Part shown: one piece after another, positions 1 to 8,156 of the stretch
How the letters are laid out: every line of letters begins with the position of its first letter
Position numbering within the stretch: the stretch's first letter is position 1
Assembly: GCF_001509485.1 (NCBI RefSeq)
Contig: NZ_LLZI01000113.1
Coordinates: 1-64,000, forward strand
Length of the DNA: 64,000 nucleotides
Direction of reading: 5' to 3'
Source of the DNA: Streptomyces sp. NRRL F-4489
GTDB lineage: Bacteria; Actinomycetota; Actinomycetes; Streptomycetales; Streptomycetaceae
Position numbers and translations under genes: made by a program
Notes under the pieces: generated by a model
Seen by the model: only the letters and a program-made list of their open reading frames with translations
Told to the model about the DNA's origin: nothing
The model's database searches: none

Positions 1-49
1 ACCCCACCCCGCCCGAGCCCAGCCCAACCCCGCCCGTCAGGGACTCCGC

Positions 50-1567
50 TCACACCCCGCTCTCCGCCGCGATGCGCCCGCTGCGTATCGCCGCGACCAG
101 GTCCGCGTGATCCGCTTCCGTGCGCTCGGCGTACGCCACCGCGAACGCCGCTATCGCCTCGTCGAGCGCCTCGCCCTTGCCGCAGTAGCCGGCCACTACG
201 CGCGGGTCGGCGCTGTGGGCATGGGCGCGGGCGAGCAGCGCGCCGGTCATCCGGGCGTAGTCGTCGAGCTGCCCGCCGGACAGCCGGGCCGGATCCACGC
301 TGCCCTTGCGGTTCCGGAACTGCCGCACCTGGAACGGCAGCCCCGCGCCCGGATCGCCTGACGCCCTCACACCACGGTGATCGCCGCCTGCCGCAGCGCC
401 AACGGCCTCACTCCTTCCCCGTGCCCCGTCCTCCCCGCAGACCTCCCGTATCCCGTCGTCCGCTATGTCTTCCCGTACGGTCGTCCAGCCCAGCAGCAGG
501 TCGCTGACGACCTGCATCCGCCGCTGGCCGAGTACCACCCGCCGGCCTTCGTGCTGCGCCGGCGGCGCAGGGAAGCCGGCCTTCGCCACATACGGGGCCA
601 GTACCGAGCGGCGGGCCTCCTTCACCTGGAGGACCAGTGGCTCGCCCCGGTGGTCCAGCAGCAGCACCACGTACGACCGCAGTCCGACGCTGCCGGTGCC
701 GACTATGCGGAAGGCGACGTCGTGCACGGCGTATCTGGCCAGCAGCGGCAACCGGTCCTCGGGGAGGGTGTCCAGATAGCCGGCGAGGGACGACGCGACG
801 GCCGCCGCCTCCGCATCGGACACCCGCCGGAGCACCGGTGGCGCGTCCACGAACCGGATGCCGCCGTCCGGTCCGCGCTCGGTCGACTTCGCCGCGAAGC
901 GCGCGCTGGTGTTCCTGCGCGCCTTGGCCTCGACCTGCTCCAGCGTGCCGAGGAGATCCCGGGCGTCGGTGTGCGAAACCAGTTCCTCGTCGGCGATGGC
1001 GTTCCACGCGTCGGTGACCGGCAGTTTGGCCAGCAGCCGCATCGTGCGGCGATACGCGCCTGCGGCGTCCCGGGCCGCCGCCCGGCAGTCGTCCTCGCGC
1101 GCACCCGCCTCCCGGCCGGCCAGGATGATCGACGTCGCAAGACGTTTGACGTCCCATTCCCACGGCCCGTGGACGGTCTCGTCGAAGTCGTTGAGATCGA
1201 TCACCAGTCCGCCGCGGGCGTCGGCGTAGAGGCCGAAGTTGGCGGCGTGGGCGTCCCCGCATATCTGGGCCCCGATGCCGGTGACCGGGCCTTCCGCCAG
1301 GTCGTGGGCCATGAGCCCGGCCGAGCCGCGCAGGAAGGCGAAGGGGCTGGCGGCCATCCGTCCGACCCGTATCGCGGTCAGCTCGGGCAGCCGCCCGGCG
1401 TTGGACTCCTCGACGGCGGCCACCGCGTCCGGCCGCCCGGCCGCGATCCGCAGCGCCGCCTGCTCACCGCGCGGCAGCCGCTCCCGCAGCGCCCGGCCCA
1501 CGGCCTTGGCCGACGGCCCTTCCTCGTCCGCCCTCGCGAACCCTGGTACGTACGGCACACGCGTCAC
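50..1567 (-). CDS. DUF2252 family protein
   Basis: A 505-residue protein read from a GTG start. The early part has the DUF2252 pattern: a GAQICGDAHAANFG motif around residues 98-111, followed by IDLNDFDETVHGPWEWDVKRL, which resembles the catalytic loop of aminoglycoside-phosphotransferase-like kinases. The C-terminal part has FQVRQFRNRKGSVD and ends with ARAHAHSADP and a short tail, as in family members. No substrate is established for the family. An insertion of about 40 Gly/Ala/Arg-rich residues lies between LLGWTTV and FQVRQF, where I expect a short connector. It could be a natural expansion or a pair of compensating frameshifts. No signal peptide is visible, so it is probably cytoplasmic. 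Family assignment is firm; function is unknown. Confidence 0.85.
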   Translation of the reverse strand: MTRVPYVPGFARADEEGPSAKAVGRALRERLPRGEQAALRIAAGRPDAVAAVEESNAGRLPELTAIRVGRMAASPFAFLRGSAGLMAHDLAEGPVTGIGAQICGDAHAANFGLYADARGGLVIDLNDFDETVHGPWEWDVKRLATSIILAGREAGAREDDCRAAARDAAGAYRRTMRLLAKLPVTDAWNAIADEELVSHTDARDLLGTLEQVEAKARRNTSARFAAKSTERGPDGGIRFVDAPPVLRRVSDAEAAAVASSLAGYLDTLPEDRLPLLARYAVHDVAFRIVGTGSVGLRSYVVLLLDHRGEPLVLQVKEARRSVLAPYVAKAGFPAPPAQHEGRRVVLGQRRMQVVSDLLLGWTTVREDIADDGIREVCGEDGARGRSEAVGAAAGGDHRGVRASGDPGAGLPFQVRQFRNRKGSVDPARLSGGQLDDYARMTGALLARAHAHSADPRVVAGYCGKGEALDEAIAAFAVAYAERTEADHADLVAAIRSGRIAAESGV

Positions 1568-1720
1568 AGCGGGCCACCTCCCCCTTCACGACCCTGTTTC
1601 CGCGCGGCATTTCGGGTGCACGCTGGCACACCGGCATCCCCCGCGTCCGTCCGGCGCTCCGGCCGTTTCCGGCTCGCCGGTCACTGACGTTACCGACATC
1701 GGCCGGACCGCCGCCGAGCC

Positions 1721-1729
1721 TGTGGATAA
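1721..1729 (-). promoter_or_regulatory. Isolated DnaA-box-like site
   Basis: TGTGGATAA is the reverse complement of TTATCCACA, a perfect classical DnaA box, about 38 kb from oriC. It stands alone upstream of the DUF2252 gene. A single 9-mer can occur by chance, though AT-containing 9-mers like this are rare in DNA this GC-rich. No function is claimed. Confidence 0.4.
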
Positions 1730-1769
1730 CTTCGTATGAGGCAGGCACGCACCGGCCGAAACGGCATGC

Positions 1770-1790
1770 GGCGGGCCGTCAAGGCCCGCC
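1770..1790 (-). terminator. GC-rich hairpin downstream of the membrane protein gene
   Basis: Perfect 8-bp stem (GGCGGGCC / GGCCCGCC) with a 5-nt loop and no T-tract. It lies about 175 bp beyond the stop of the minus-strand membrane protein gene and could end that transcript in the tail-less manner common in Streptomyces. Confidence 0.35.
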
Positions 1791-1964
1791 ACACGCCACG
1801 GTTCCGCCGACCGTTGTCCCGGCCCGTGACGGGTGGACGAGACGGCCCACAGCGACCGGCCGCAGTGACCGCCGCAAGCAACAGCTCGCAGCCCCGGCCG
1901 AGTTGGCGGGCCGCACCCCCGGGCCACGTAGCGGCCCAAGGCAACAGCGCAGCCCGCCCCGCCC

Positions 1965-3443
1965 TTACACCCCCACCGCCTCTTCCATCTCCTCCTCCGC
2001 GTCCGGCCGGGACGCGCCCTGGGCGGAGCCCTGGCCGAACTCCCGGCCACCGGGCTCCCGGCCACCGGACTCCCGATCACCCGGCTCCTGGCCGCCGCCC
2101 GACCGGCCCGACGCCCCGCCCGCGCCCCGTTCCGGGACCGTGGCCGCCACCGCGGCGGCGGCCACCGCGCCGGCGTTGGCCACCGCTTCCGCTTCCGCCG
2201 CGCGCCGCCGCTTCTCGGCGAGGCCCGCCACGGCGAGCATCAGCCCGCCCGCCAGCAGCCAGCCCACCAGCGTCCAGACGTGTCCGGCGAGGCCGTGCCC
2301 GTCGAAGTAGACGTGGCTGCGGGTGCCCTCCACGAAGCCGGCGCCGTTCCAGAAGGAGTGCAGGGCGGCGAAGAAGCCGTTCTGCATCTCGGGGCGGAAG
2401 ATCCCGCCGGAGGAGGTGAAGTTGAGCATCACGAACAGCGCCATCACGCCGAGCGTCGTCCAGCGCTTGAGGAAGGTGTGCAGGCCGGTGCCGATCAGCA
2501 GGATGCCGGCGGAGTACAGCCAGGCCATGCCCCACAGCCCGGCGAGGCCGTGGTCGACCAGGTGGAAGACGGGTCCGGCGAAGAGGGTGCCGATGACGCT
2601 GACCACGAGGGAGGTGCCGAGGGCGAGGGCGCCGCGGAGGCGGAGCGGCAGGACGGCTCCGGCGCCGCCGATGACGGCGACCGAGGCGTAGGAGCCGATG
2701 CTGATCGCGACCATCAGGAAGAAGATGCCCTGTCCGGTCGGGTCGTCCTTGGCGGTCGGCACGACGTCGGTGATCTTCAGCGGGGCGCCCTGGTGGGCGG
2801 CGAGCGGGGTGAAGATCTTCTGGACGACGGTGGCGCTGGTGTCGGAACCGGCGGTGGCCACGAGGAGTTCGGGGGTGTTCGCGGTGCTCGTACGGCCCTG
2901 GGCCGCCGCCCGTCCGGTGGGGTGCGTGCTGCGGGCTGCGGTGCCCCGGTGGGCGGTGTCCGTCCCGCCGGCCGTCCCGGCGCCGGGGGCGGCCGCGCTC
3001 CCGGCGGAGGAAGCGGTACCGGCCCCGGGAGCAGTGCCGGCCCCGGAAGCGGCCGTGGTGCTTCCCGGCACGTAAGCCCCGAAGATCTCCTGCTTCTTCA
3101 ACTGGCCGATGGCGGCGGCCCGGCCGGGGACCGTGCGGGCCTCCAGGTCGCCGTGGGCCTGGTCGTTGATCGTCTGGGCGAGGACCTGGGCGGAGGTTCC
3201 GGTTCCGACGACGGCGACGGGGAGGTGGTGCGGTGCGGGGTTGGCGAACGCCCCCAGGTAGGCCAGGCCCATTCCGACGCACATCAGCAGGGGCGTGATC
3301 AGGTGCGTCACGACGTGCCGGAGTTCACCGGGGCGGGCGGTGCGGCGTTCGCCCCGGTGGCTGCTTCCGTGGTCGCTTCCGCGGTCTCCGTGGTCGCTTC
3401 CGCTGGTGCTTCGGTGGTCGGGACGGCGTCGGTCCGCGGTCAT
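1965..3443 (-). CDS. Multi-pass membrane protein, YhgE/Pip or ABC-2-permease-like, exporter candidate
   Basis: A 492-residue protein. The ATG start was chosen because GAGAAGG lies 7 nt upstream; a longer frame exists but adds only Pro/Thr-rich residues. A His/Ser/Arg-rich N-terminus is followed by one TM segment at about 46-66. A large extracytoplasmic region of about 175 residues follows, with an Ala/Gly/Thr-rich stretch. Five more TM segments lie between about 245 and 430, and the tail is charged and Gly-rich. One TM, a large loop, then a TM bundle matches YhgE/Pip and ABC-2-type permease proteins. No ATPase gene is adjacent. It is divergent from a MarR-family gene with palindromic operators between them, so it is probably the regulated target, perhaps an efflux component. 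The substrate cannot be deduced. Confidence 0.7.
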   Translation of the reverse strand: MTADRRRPDHRSTSGSDHGDRGSDHGSSHRGERRTARPGELRHVVTHLITPLLMCVGMGLAYLGAFANPAPHHLPVAVVGTGTSAQVLAQTINDQAHGDLEARTVPGRAAAIGQLKKQEIFGAYVPGSTTAASGAGTAPGAGTASSAGSAAAPGAGTAGGTDTAHRGTAARSTHPTGRAAAQGRTSTANTPELLVATAGSDTSATVVQKIFTPLAAHQGAPLKITDVVPTAKDDPTGQGIFFLMVAISIGSYASVAVIGGAGAVLPLRLRGALALGTSLVVSVIGTLFAGPVFHLVDHGLAGLWGMAWLYSAGILLIGTGLHTFLKRWTTLGVMALFVMLNFTSSGGIFRPEMQNGFFAALHSFWNGAGFVEGTRSHVYFDGHGLAGHVWTLVGWLLAGGLMLAVAGLAEKRRRAAEAEAVANAGAVAAAAVAATVPERGAGGASGRSGGGQEPGDRESGGREPGGREFGQGSAQGASRPDAEEEMEEAVGV

Positions 3444-3606
3444 GGGCAAGCCTTCTCGGTAGTGCTCCGGGCCGGTGGTGGGGCTGTCCGGTCCGGTCGT
3501 TCCATCTGTGGCCGGTGCCAGGGGTGTGGCCCCGGTGGCGGGAGCGGGGGGCAAACGGGGAGCGGGCCTCCCGGGCGCGGCTTCCGGTCCGCACCCCCAG
3601 CCATTG

Positions 3607-3647
3607 GTTGGCTATTACAACTCTCACTCCACGTTGTACTATACAAC
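3607..3647. promoter_or_regulatory. Two tandem MarR-type operator candidates
   Basis: A perfect interrupted palindrome, GTTGTA-CTA-TACAAC, occupies 3633-3647. A diverged copy, GTTGGCTATTACAAC, occupies 3607-3621, starting 26 bp earlier and keeping the outer half-sites GTTG and CAAC. Both lie in the gap between the divergent membrane protein and MarR genes, 23 bp or more before the MarR start. Size and placement fit binding by MarR dimers that autoregulate and repress the divergent gene. The binding itself is inferred. Confidence 0.6.
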
Positions 3648-3669
3648 TAGTTCAGCGAAAGGCAACTCC

Positions 3670-4104
3670 GTGACCCACCGCGACGACTCCGTCGAGATCA
3701 TCCAGCAGGAGATGACCGCGTTCGCCCGGCGCGCCCGCGCGACCGCCGCCCGGATGCACCCCGAGCTCTCCCTGGTCTCCTACACGCTGCTCGCGCACCT
3801 CGACGACCAGCGAGGATGCCGCGCCACCGACCTCGCGGCGCACTACTTCCTGGACAAGTCCACGGTCAGCCGGCAGATCGCCGCGCTGGAGAAGCTCGGC
3901 TTCGTCGAGCGGCGCGTCGATCCGGACGACCACCGCGTCCAGGTGCTGCACCCCACGAAGGAAGGCGCCCAGGTCCTCGCCAACGTCACCGCCAGCCGCC
4001 GCCAGGCGTTCCACGAGCGGCTCGCCGACTGGGACGAGGAGGACCTCGACCGCTTCGCCTCCTACCTGGCGCGCTACAACGCCGCCCAGGAGCGGCTCGG
4101 CTGA
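3670..4104 (+). CDS. MarR family transcriptional regulator
   Basis: A 144-residue protein from GTG, with AAAGG about 8 nt upstream. It carries a winged helix: ATDLAAHYFLDKSTVSRQIAALEKLGF is the helix-turn-helix (about residues 52-78) and VERRVDPDDHRVQVLHPTKEG the wing with the typical D-x-R. Flanking helices would form the dimer interface. MarR proteins are cytoplasmic, ligand-responsive repressors. No Cys suggestive of a redox switch is visible, so a small-molecule ligand is more likely. It is divergent from the six-TM membrane protein with two operator-like palindromes between, so that gene is the likely target. Family call is firm; ligand unknown. Confidence 0.9.
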   Translation: MTHRDDSVEIIQQEMTAFARRARATAARMHPELSLVSYTLLAHLDDQRGCRATDLAAHYFLDKSTVSRQIAALEKLGFVERRVDPDDHRVQVLHPTKEGAQVLANVTASRRQAFHERLADWDEEDLDRFASYLARYNAAQERLG

Positions 4105-4278
4105 CACCGTCCGGCCCACGGGGGCGAAGGCCGGCAACCGCACCCCGGGGCCACACCCCCCGCGCGCCCGCCCGGCTACCCGACGACCCGCCCGGCTACG
4201 CGGCCGCCCGAATCGCGCGGCCGCCAGACCAACCGGCCACCGGCCGGCCGACGAGCCGGCCACCCCGCCGGCCCCGCC

Positions 4279-4641
4279 TCACTTCCGGAACCGCTCCGGA
4301 CACTGCCCCCCGTCCGCGAGGTACGTCTCCGCCCAGCGGCCCAGTTCCTTGAGGGCGGGCTCCATGGCGCGGCCGGCCTCGGTGAGCCGGTAGGAGACGC
4401 GCAGCGGCGGGCCGGCGTCGACCTCGCGGACGACCAGCCCGGTGCCCGCCAGCTCCATCAGGCGGTCGGAGAGCATCCGCTCGCTGATGCCGGGGATGGC
4501 GCGCCGCAGATCGGCGAAGTGGACGGGGCCCGGCATCAGGGTGGCCACGATCAGGCCCGTCCAGCGCTTCCCGAACAGCTCGAAGACGCGCGTCATACCG
4601 CCGTCGACCTGTCTGCACATCGCCTCGGTGTGGTCCGCCAT
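4279..4641 (-). CDS. HxlR family transcriptional regulator
   Basis: A 120-residue winged-helix protein with the HxlR pattern: an N-terminal Cys (MCRQVDG), FELFGKRWTGLIVATLMPGP, then FADLRRAIPGISERMLSDRLMELAGTGLVVREV as recognition helix and wing, and YRLTEAGRAMEPALKELGRW leading to the dimerisation helix. In the family the N-terminal Cys often senses reactive quinones, aldehydes or diamide. It is divergent from a flavin-dependent azoreductase gene with 141 bp between them. This fits a redox or quinone-responsive switch controlling the azoreductase, like the YodB/AzoR1 pair of Bacillus. The pairing is inferred from position and family precedent. Confidence 0.9.
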   Translation of the reverse strand: MADHTEAMCRQVDGGMTRVFELFGKRWTGLIVATLMPGPVHFADLRRAIPGISERMLSDRLMELAGTGLVVREVDAGPPLRVSYRLTEAGRAMEPALKELGRWAETYLADGGQCPERFRK

Positions 4642-4670
4642 AGGCCCAGCGTACCGCCCCCTCCGTTGGC

Positions 4671-4685
4671 TACTGCAGAAAAGTA
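4671..4685. promoter_or_regulatory. Candidate HxlR operator
   Basis: TACT-n7-AGTA forms a short inverted repeat inside GGCTACTGCAGAAAAGTAAG in the intergenic region shared by the HxlR and azoreductase genes. Known YodB/HypR-type HxlR operators also have TACT/AGTA-like half-sites, so this is a plausible site. The half-sites are only 4 bp. Confidence 0.4.
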
Positions 4686-4782
4686 AGCTCCTGTGCTATG
4701 AATAGTGACGTACGAATTTCAGGCGCCCGCCTGTCCACTCGTGGCCGGTCCCCCCGGCCCCCGTAGCGAAGGACCGATCCCC

Positions 4783-5433
4783 ATGGCCACGCTCCTGCTC
4801 ATCGACTCGTCCGTCTTCCCCGAGGGCGGCTCCGCCTCCCGTGAGGTGACCGCCGCCTTCCGCAGGACCTGGGAGGAGCAGCACCCCGAGGGCACCGTCA
4901 TCCACCGGGACCTGGGTGCCGACCCGATACCGCACCTCGACGGCGCCGGGGCCTCCGCCGGGTTCGCCGACCCCGCCACGCACACCCCGGAGCAGCGGGC
5001 CGCGTTCGCCCTGCGCACCCGGCTGATCGAGGAGCTGGAGCAGGCGGACGCGCTCGTCATCGGCGCGCCCATGTACAACTTCACGATCCCGTCAACCCTC
5101 AAGGCGTGGCTCGACCAGACGATCCTCATGGGCCGCACCGCTGGCGAGGACTCGTCCGTGAAGGGCAAGCCGGCCGTCGTGGTCGCCAGCCGGGGCGGCT
5201 CCTACGCGCCGGGCACCCCGCGCGAGCCCTTCGAGTACGTCCGGAACTACCTGGAGGCCGCCCTGGACGGCGGCTTCGGCCTCGACGTGGACTTCATCGT
5301 CCCGGAGCTGACCATGGCCCCCGCCAACCCGGCGATGGCCGAACTGGTCCCGCTGTACGAGACCTCGCGCGCCAACGCCCTCCAGGAGGCGGAGGCCAAG
5401 GCCAAGGCCCTGGTGGCCCGCCTCATGGCCTGA
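4783..5433 (+). CDS. azoR: FMN-dependent NADH-azoreductase
   Basis: A 216-residue flavodoxin-fold enzyme. The ATG start has GAAGGA about 8 nt upstream; an in-frame GTG 78 nt earlier has no ribosome binding site. An N-terminal LLLIDSSVF strand leads to the phosphate-binding loop region; EGGSASREVTAAF and ADALVIGAPMYNFTIPSTLKAWLDQ form the FMN pocket signature of the AzoR family. The enzyme transfers electrons from NAD(P)H via FMN to azo compounds and quinones by two-electron reduction, which protects against quinone stress. It is cytoplasmic and dimeric in the family. Its divergent HxlR neighbour is the likely regulator. Confidence 0.88.
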   Translation: MATLLLIDSSVFPEGGSASREVTAAFRRTWEEQHPEGTVIHRDLGADPIPHLDGAGASAGFADPATHTPEQRAAFALRTRLIEELEQADALVIGAPMYNFTIPSTLKAWLDQTILMGRTAGEDSSVKGKPAVVVASRGGSYAPGTPREPFEYVRNYLEAALDGGFGLDVDFIVPELTMAPANPAMAELVPLYETSRANALQEAEAKAKALVARLMA

Positions 5434-5466
5434 CCGCCCGAGGCACCGTCCGGGGCCGGCCACCCC

Positions 5467-5539
5467 GCACCACCGGCAGGGGCCCCTCCGCACCACCGGC
5501 AGGGGCCCGCCGGCCCGCCTCACGCCCCGCCTCACGCCC
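5467..5539. repeat. Two small tandem repeats between convergent genes
   Basis: A 19-bp unit (GCACCACCGGCAGGGGCCC) occurs at 5467-5485 and 5490-5508, 23 bp apart. It is followed by a 12-bp unit (CGCCTCACGCCC) at 5516-5527 and 5528-5539, plus a partial third copy entering the MFS stop region. They lie between the azoreductase and MFS 3' ends. This looks like slippage-derived low-complexity DNA; the GC-rich units could also act in termination. Confidence 0.6.
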
Positions 5540-5549
5540 CGCCTCGCGC

Positions 5550-6806
5550 CTACGCCGCTTCCCTCCGCGGCGCCCTCCCCGGCCCCCGCCCCACCGCAGC
5601 CGTCACCAGCGCCGCCGCCACCAGGCCCCCGCCCAGCCAGATCACGCCGCCGGCCCCCCAGCCGTCCGCGGCCCGGCCGCCGGCCAGCGAGCCCAGCGCG
5701 ATGGCCCCGTTGAACACCGCCACGAACAGCGCCGAGGCCGCTTCCCGGGCGTCCGGCGCGGCCGCCATCAGCCACGTCTGGGTGGACACCGAGACCCCGC
5801 CGTACGCCAGCCCCCAGGCGGCGACCAGGGCCGCGGCCCCGGTGAAGCCGGCCGCGCCGCCCACCGGGGGCACCAGCAGCACCGCCGCGGCCAGCACCGC
5901 GCAGATGCCCAGCAGCGCGGCGCGCGGGGACCGGGCCGCGGCGGCGCCGGACACGAAGTTCCCCGCCAGCCCGGCGACCCCGAAGGCCAGCAGCGCCGTG
6001 CCGATCTGGCCGGGCGTCGCACCGGCCACCGCCTCCAGCACCGGCCGCACATAGGTGTACGCGGCGAAGTGCCCGGTCACCAGGAGCGCGACCAGGACCA
6101 GCCCGGTGCGCACCGGGGGCCGGCCCAGCAGCCCCAGAACGCCGCCCAGCCGCACCGCGCCGGCTGCGGGCAGCGGCGGCAGCAGCACCACCAGCGCGAG
6201 CCCCACCGCCGCGCAGACCGCGGCCATCGCGGTGAACGCCGCCCGCCAGCCGCCCAGTTCACCCACGAGGGTGCCGGCCGGGACTCCGAGGACGGACGCC
6301 GCCGCGACCCCGCTGAAGATCAGGGACGTCGCCGCGGCCACCCGCCGCTCCGGGACCAGCCGGACCGCCAGACCCGCCGCGATCGCCCACACCCCGCCCA
6401 TGCCGATGCCCACCAGGACCCGGGCGGCCAGCAGCACCCCGATACCGGTGGCGTACGCGGCCAGCAGGTTGGCGGCCGCCAGGACGGCCATCAGGGCGGC
6501 CAGGACCGTACGGCGGTCCCGGCGGCCGATCAGCAGGGTCAGCACCGGGGCGGCGACCGCGGCCACCAGGCCCGTCAGGGTCAGCGTCAGCCCGGCCGTC
6601 CCGTCGGACACCCGCAGGTCCCGCCCGATCGGCGTCAGCAGCCCGACGGGCAGCATCTCGGATGTCACCACCGTGAAGGTGGCCGCCGCCAGCGCCCCCA
6701 CGGCCGGCCACCCGCCGCCCCGCGGGCGCCCCGACGCCCCCTTGGATGCGGCGAGTTGACCGCCTCTCACCTTGTCCGCGGTACCCGCGGTCTCGCTGTT
6801 CACCAT
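5550..6806 (-). CDS. MFS transporter, drug/H+ antiporter-like
   Basis: A 418-residue protein from ATG; a frame 24 codons longer would run into the repeated elements upstream of the divergent LysR gene. About 12 TM segments are visible. The first (VGALAAATFTVVTSEMLPVG) has the ATFTV-SEMLP signature of the AraJ/PbuE-like efflux group, and the motif A-like loop after TM2 reads LIGRRDRRTVL. Proteins of this group export drugs, sugars or nucleosides. It is divergent from a LysR-family gene, with 23-bp repeats between them, so LysR control is likely. The substrate is not predictable from sequence. Confidence 0.88.
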   Translation of the reverse strand: MVNSETAGTADKVRGGQLAASKGASGRPRGGGWPAVGALAAATFTVVTSEMLPVGLLTPIGRDLRVSDGTAGLTLTLTGLVAAVAAPVLTLLIGRRDRRTVLAALMAVLAAANLLAAYATGIGVLLAARVLVGIGMGGVWAIAAGLAVRLVPERRVAAATSLIFSGVAAASVLGVPAGTLVGELGGWRAAFTAMAAVCAAVGLALVVLLPPLPAAGAVRLGGVLGLLGRPPVRTGLVLVALLVTGHFAAYTYVRPVLEAVAGATPGQIGTALLAFGVAGLAGNFVSGAAAARSPRAALLGICAVLAAAVLLVPPVGGAAGFTGAAALVAAWGLAYGGVSVSTQTWLMAAAPDAREAASALFVAVFNGAIALGSLAGGRAADGWGAGGVIWLGGGLVAAALVTAAVGRGPGRAPRREAA

Positions 6807-6869
6807 GGTGTCCAGCCAACGCCCGCCGCCCCCCGGGAACAACGGCGAACCCCTCACCCTTCTATGAGC

Positions 6870-6948
6870 AGGACTCATCGACCCCCTGGACCAGAACTCA
6901 CCGGCCTCCTGGAGCAGGACTCACCGACCCACCACCGGAAGGGACTCA
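6870..6948. repeat. Tandem ~23-bp repeats, LysR-site candidates
   Basis: The core GGACTCA (or GAACTCA) recurs at 6871-6877, 6894-6900, 6917-6923 and 6942-6948. Spacings are 23, 23 and 25 bp. The first three copies share flanks such as GAGCAGGACTCA followed by CGACCC or CGGCC. The fourth overlaps the LysR start codon. The array covers the region between the MFS and LysR genes. Regular spacing of about two helical turns suggests cooperative binding of a regulator on one face of the helix. Confidence 0.6.
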
Positions 6949-7940
6949 TGAGCGGCCCGACCGCCCCCGCCACCCCCGCCGCCCCCGTTGGCGCCCCGGG
7001 GCTCGAACTCCGCGAGCTGGAGTGCTTCCTCGTCCTGGCCGAGGAACTGCACTTCGGCCGTACGGGAGAGCGGCTGTACGTCTCGCAGAGCCGGGTCAGC
7101 CAGCTGCTGCGCTCCCTGGAGTCCCGGATCGGCGCGCGCCTGGTGGACCGCACCAGCCGCCGGGTCCGGCTGACGCCGCTGGGCGAGGAGTTCCGGGCGT
7201 CGCTGCGCCCCGCCTACGACGCGCTGCGCGCCACGGTGGACCGCGCCCGCAGCGCGGCCCGGGGCGTCGAGGGGCGGCTCACCGTGGGCTTCCAGGGCAC
7301 CTCGAACGACCGGATCATGCGGGCCATGGACGTCTTCCAGGCCCGGCACCCGCGGTGCGCCACCGAGATCGTGGAGCTGCCGCTGTGCGACCCGTTCGGT
7401 GCGCTGCGGAGCGGTGCGGTGGACGTGGCGGTGACGCTGCTGCCGGTGGCGGAGCCGGACCTCACGCTGAGCGCGGTGTTCTCGGCGCAGCCGCAGACGC
7501 TGGCGGTCTCCGCGCGCCACCCGCTGGCGTCCCGTACGGCGCTGGACGCCGAGGAGCTGGCGGACCTGCCGCTGATCGGCCCGGACGGCCCGGCGCCGGC
7601 CTACTGGCGGGCCGCGCAGGCCCCGGCCGCGACCCCGGGGGGCCGCCCGATACCGGCCGGGCCCCGGGTCAGCACGCTCCAGGAGGGGCTGACGCTGGCC
7701 GCGGCGGGCCGGGGCGGGATGCTGCTGTGCCGGTCGACGGCGGACTACCACGGCCGCCGGGACGTGGCGTTCGTGCCGGTGTCCGGGGTGCCGGACTCCC
7801 GGCTGGGGGTCGTCCACCACACGGCGCGGGAGACGGCCCGGGTGCGGGCCTTCGGCGCGGCGGTACGGGACGTGACGCCGGTCACTCCGGACGCCACCGG
7901 AAGCGGTGAACGGGCAAGCGGCGCAGGCGATGTGACGTAA
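6948..7940 (+). CDS. LysR family transcriptional regulator
   Basis: A 330-residue protein. The ATG start has GGAAGGG 5 nt upstream. After about 18 Pro/Ala-rich residues comes the LysR helix-turn-helix: LELRELECFLVLAEELHFGRTGERLYVSQSRVSQLLRSLESRIGARLVDRTSR (about 18-70), then a linker helix. The effector-binding domain of two alpha/beta lobes runs from about residue 105 (LTVGFQGTSNDRIMRAMDVF) to about 310. The protein is probably tetrameric and small-molecule responsive. It is divergent from an MFS transporter and its promoter region carries four regularly spaced repeats, which suggests autoregulation and control of the transporter. A longer frame merging this gene with upstream DNA is an artefact. 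Confidence 0.9.
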   Translation: MSGPTAPATPAAPVGAPGLELRELECFLVLAEELHFGRTGERLYVSQSRVSQLLRSLESRIGARLVDRTSRRVRLTPLGEEFRASLRPAYDALRATVDRARSAARGVEGRLTVGFQGTSNDRIMRAMDVFQARHPRCATEIVELPLCDPFGALRSGAVDVAVTLLPVAEPDLTLSAVFSAQPQTLAVSARHPLASRTALDAEELADLPLIGPDGPAPAYWRAAQAPAATPGGRPIPAGPRVSTLQEGLTLAAAGRGGMLLCRSTADYHGRRDVAFVPVSGVPDSRLGVVHHTARETARVRAFGAAVRDVTPVTPDATGSGERASGAGDVT

Positions 7941-8056
7941 GCCTCACGTCGCCCCGCTCACGTGACGGCACTCACCCGGCGGCGCACGCCGGGCCGTTGC
8001 GGGCCGCGGACCGAAAGACCGGCAGACCACCGGGCCGGCGCCGCCGCACCGCGGGC

Positions 8057-8109
8057 ACAACGGCACCACGGAACAACGGCACCACAGCACCACGACACAA
8101 CGGCACAAC
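8057..8109. repeat. Short ACAACGGCACCAC repeats
   Basis: The 13-bp unit ACAACGGCACCAC occurs at 8057 and 8073, with a variant at 8097. Spacings of 16 and 24 bp suggest an underlying 8-bp period. The repeats lie in the non-coding stretch between the LysR stop and the tRNA-Leu terminator. No function is evident. Confidence 0.5.
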
Positions 8110-8114
8110 GCGAA

Positions 8115-8148
8115 ACCCCCGGTCCGGATTTCTCCGGAGACCGGGGGT
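8115..8148 (-). terminator. Terminator of tRNA-Leu
   Basis: Perfect 10-bp stem (ACCCCCGGTC / GACCGGGGGT) with an inner CGGA/TCCG pairing. It lies just 3' of tRNA-Leu on the minus strand and ends in a short TTT. It may also stop readthrough from the LysR gene. Confidence 0.75.
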
Positions 8149-8156
8149 CTCATCTG

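Larger units (their letters stand above)
1568..1964. other. Intergenic region, 397 bp
   Basis: No convincing gene. It separates the start of the DUF2252 gene from the end of the membrane protein gene, both on the minus strand. It holds one isolated DnaA-box sequence and a GC-rich hairpin, both listed separately. Open frames across it are GC-rich, full of Arg and Pro, and look non-coding. Confidence 0.5.

Noticed and set aside
5106..7940. A 944-codon plus-strand frame covering the azoreductase end, the MFS gene antisense and the LysR gene
   Set aside because: The first 600 codons are Arg/Pro/Gly-rich shadow sequence opposite the MFS gene. Only the last 330 codons after the ATG at 6948 encode a recognisable protein.
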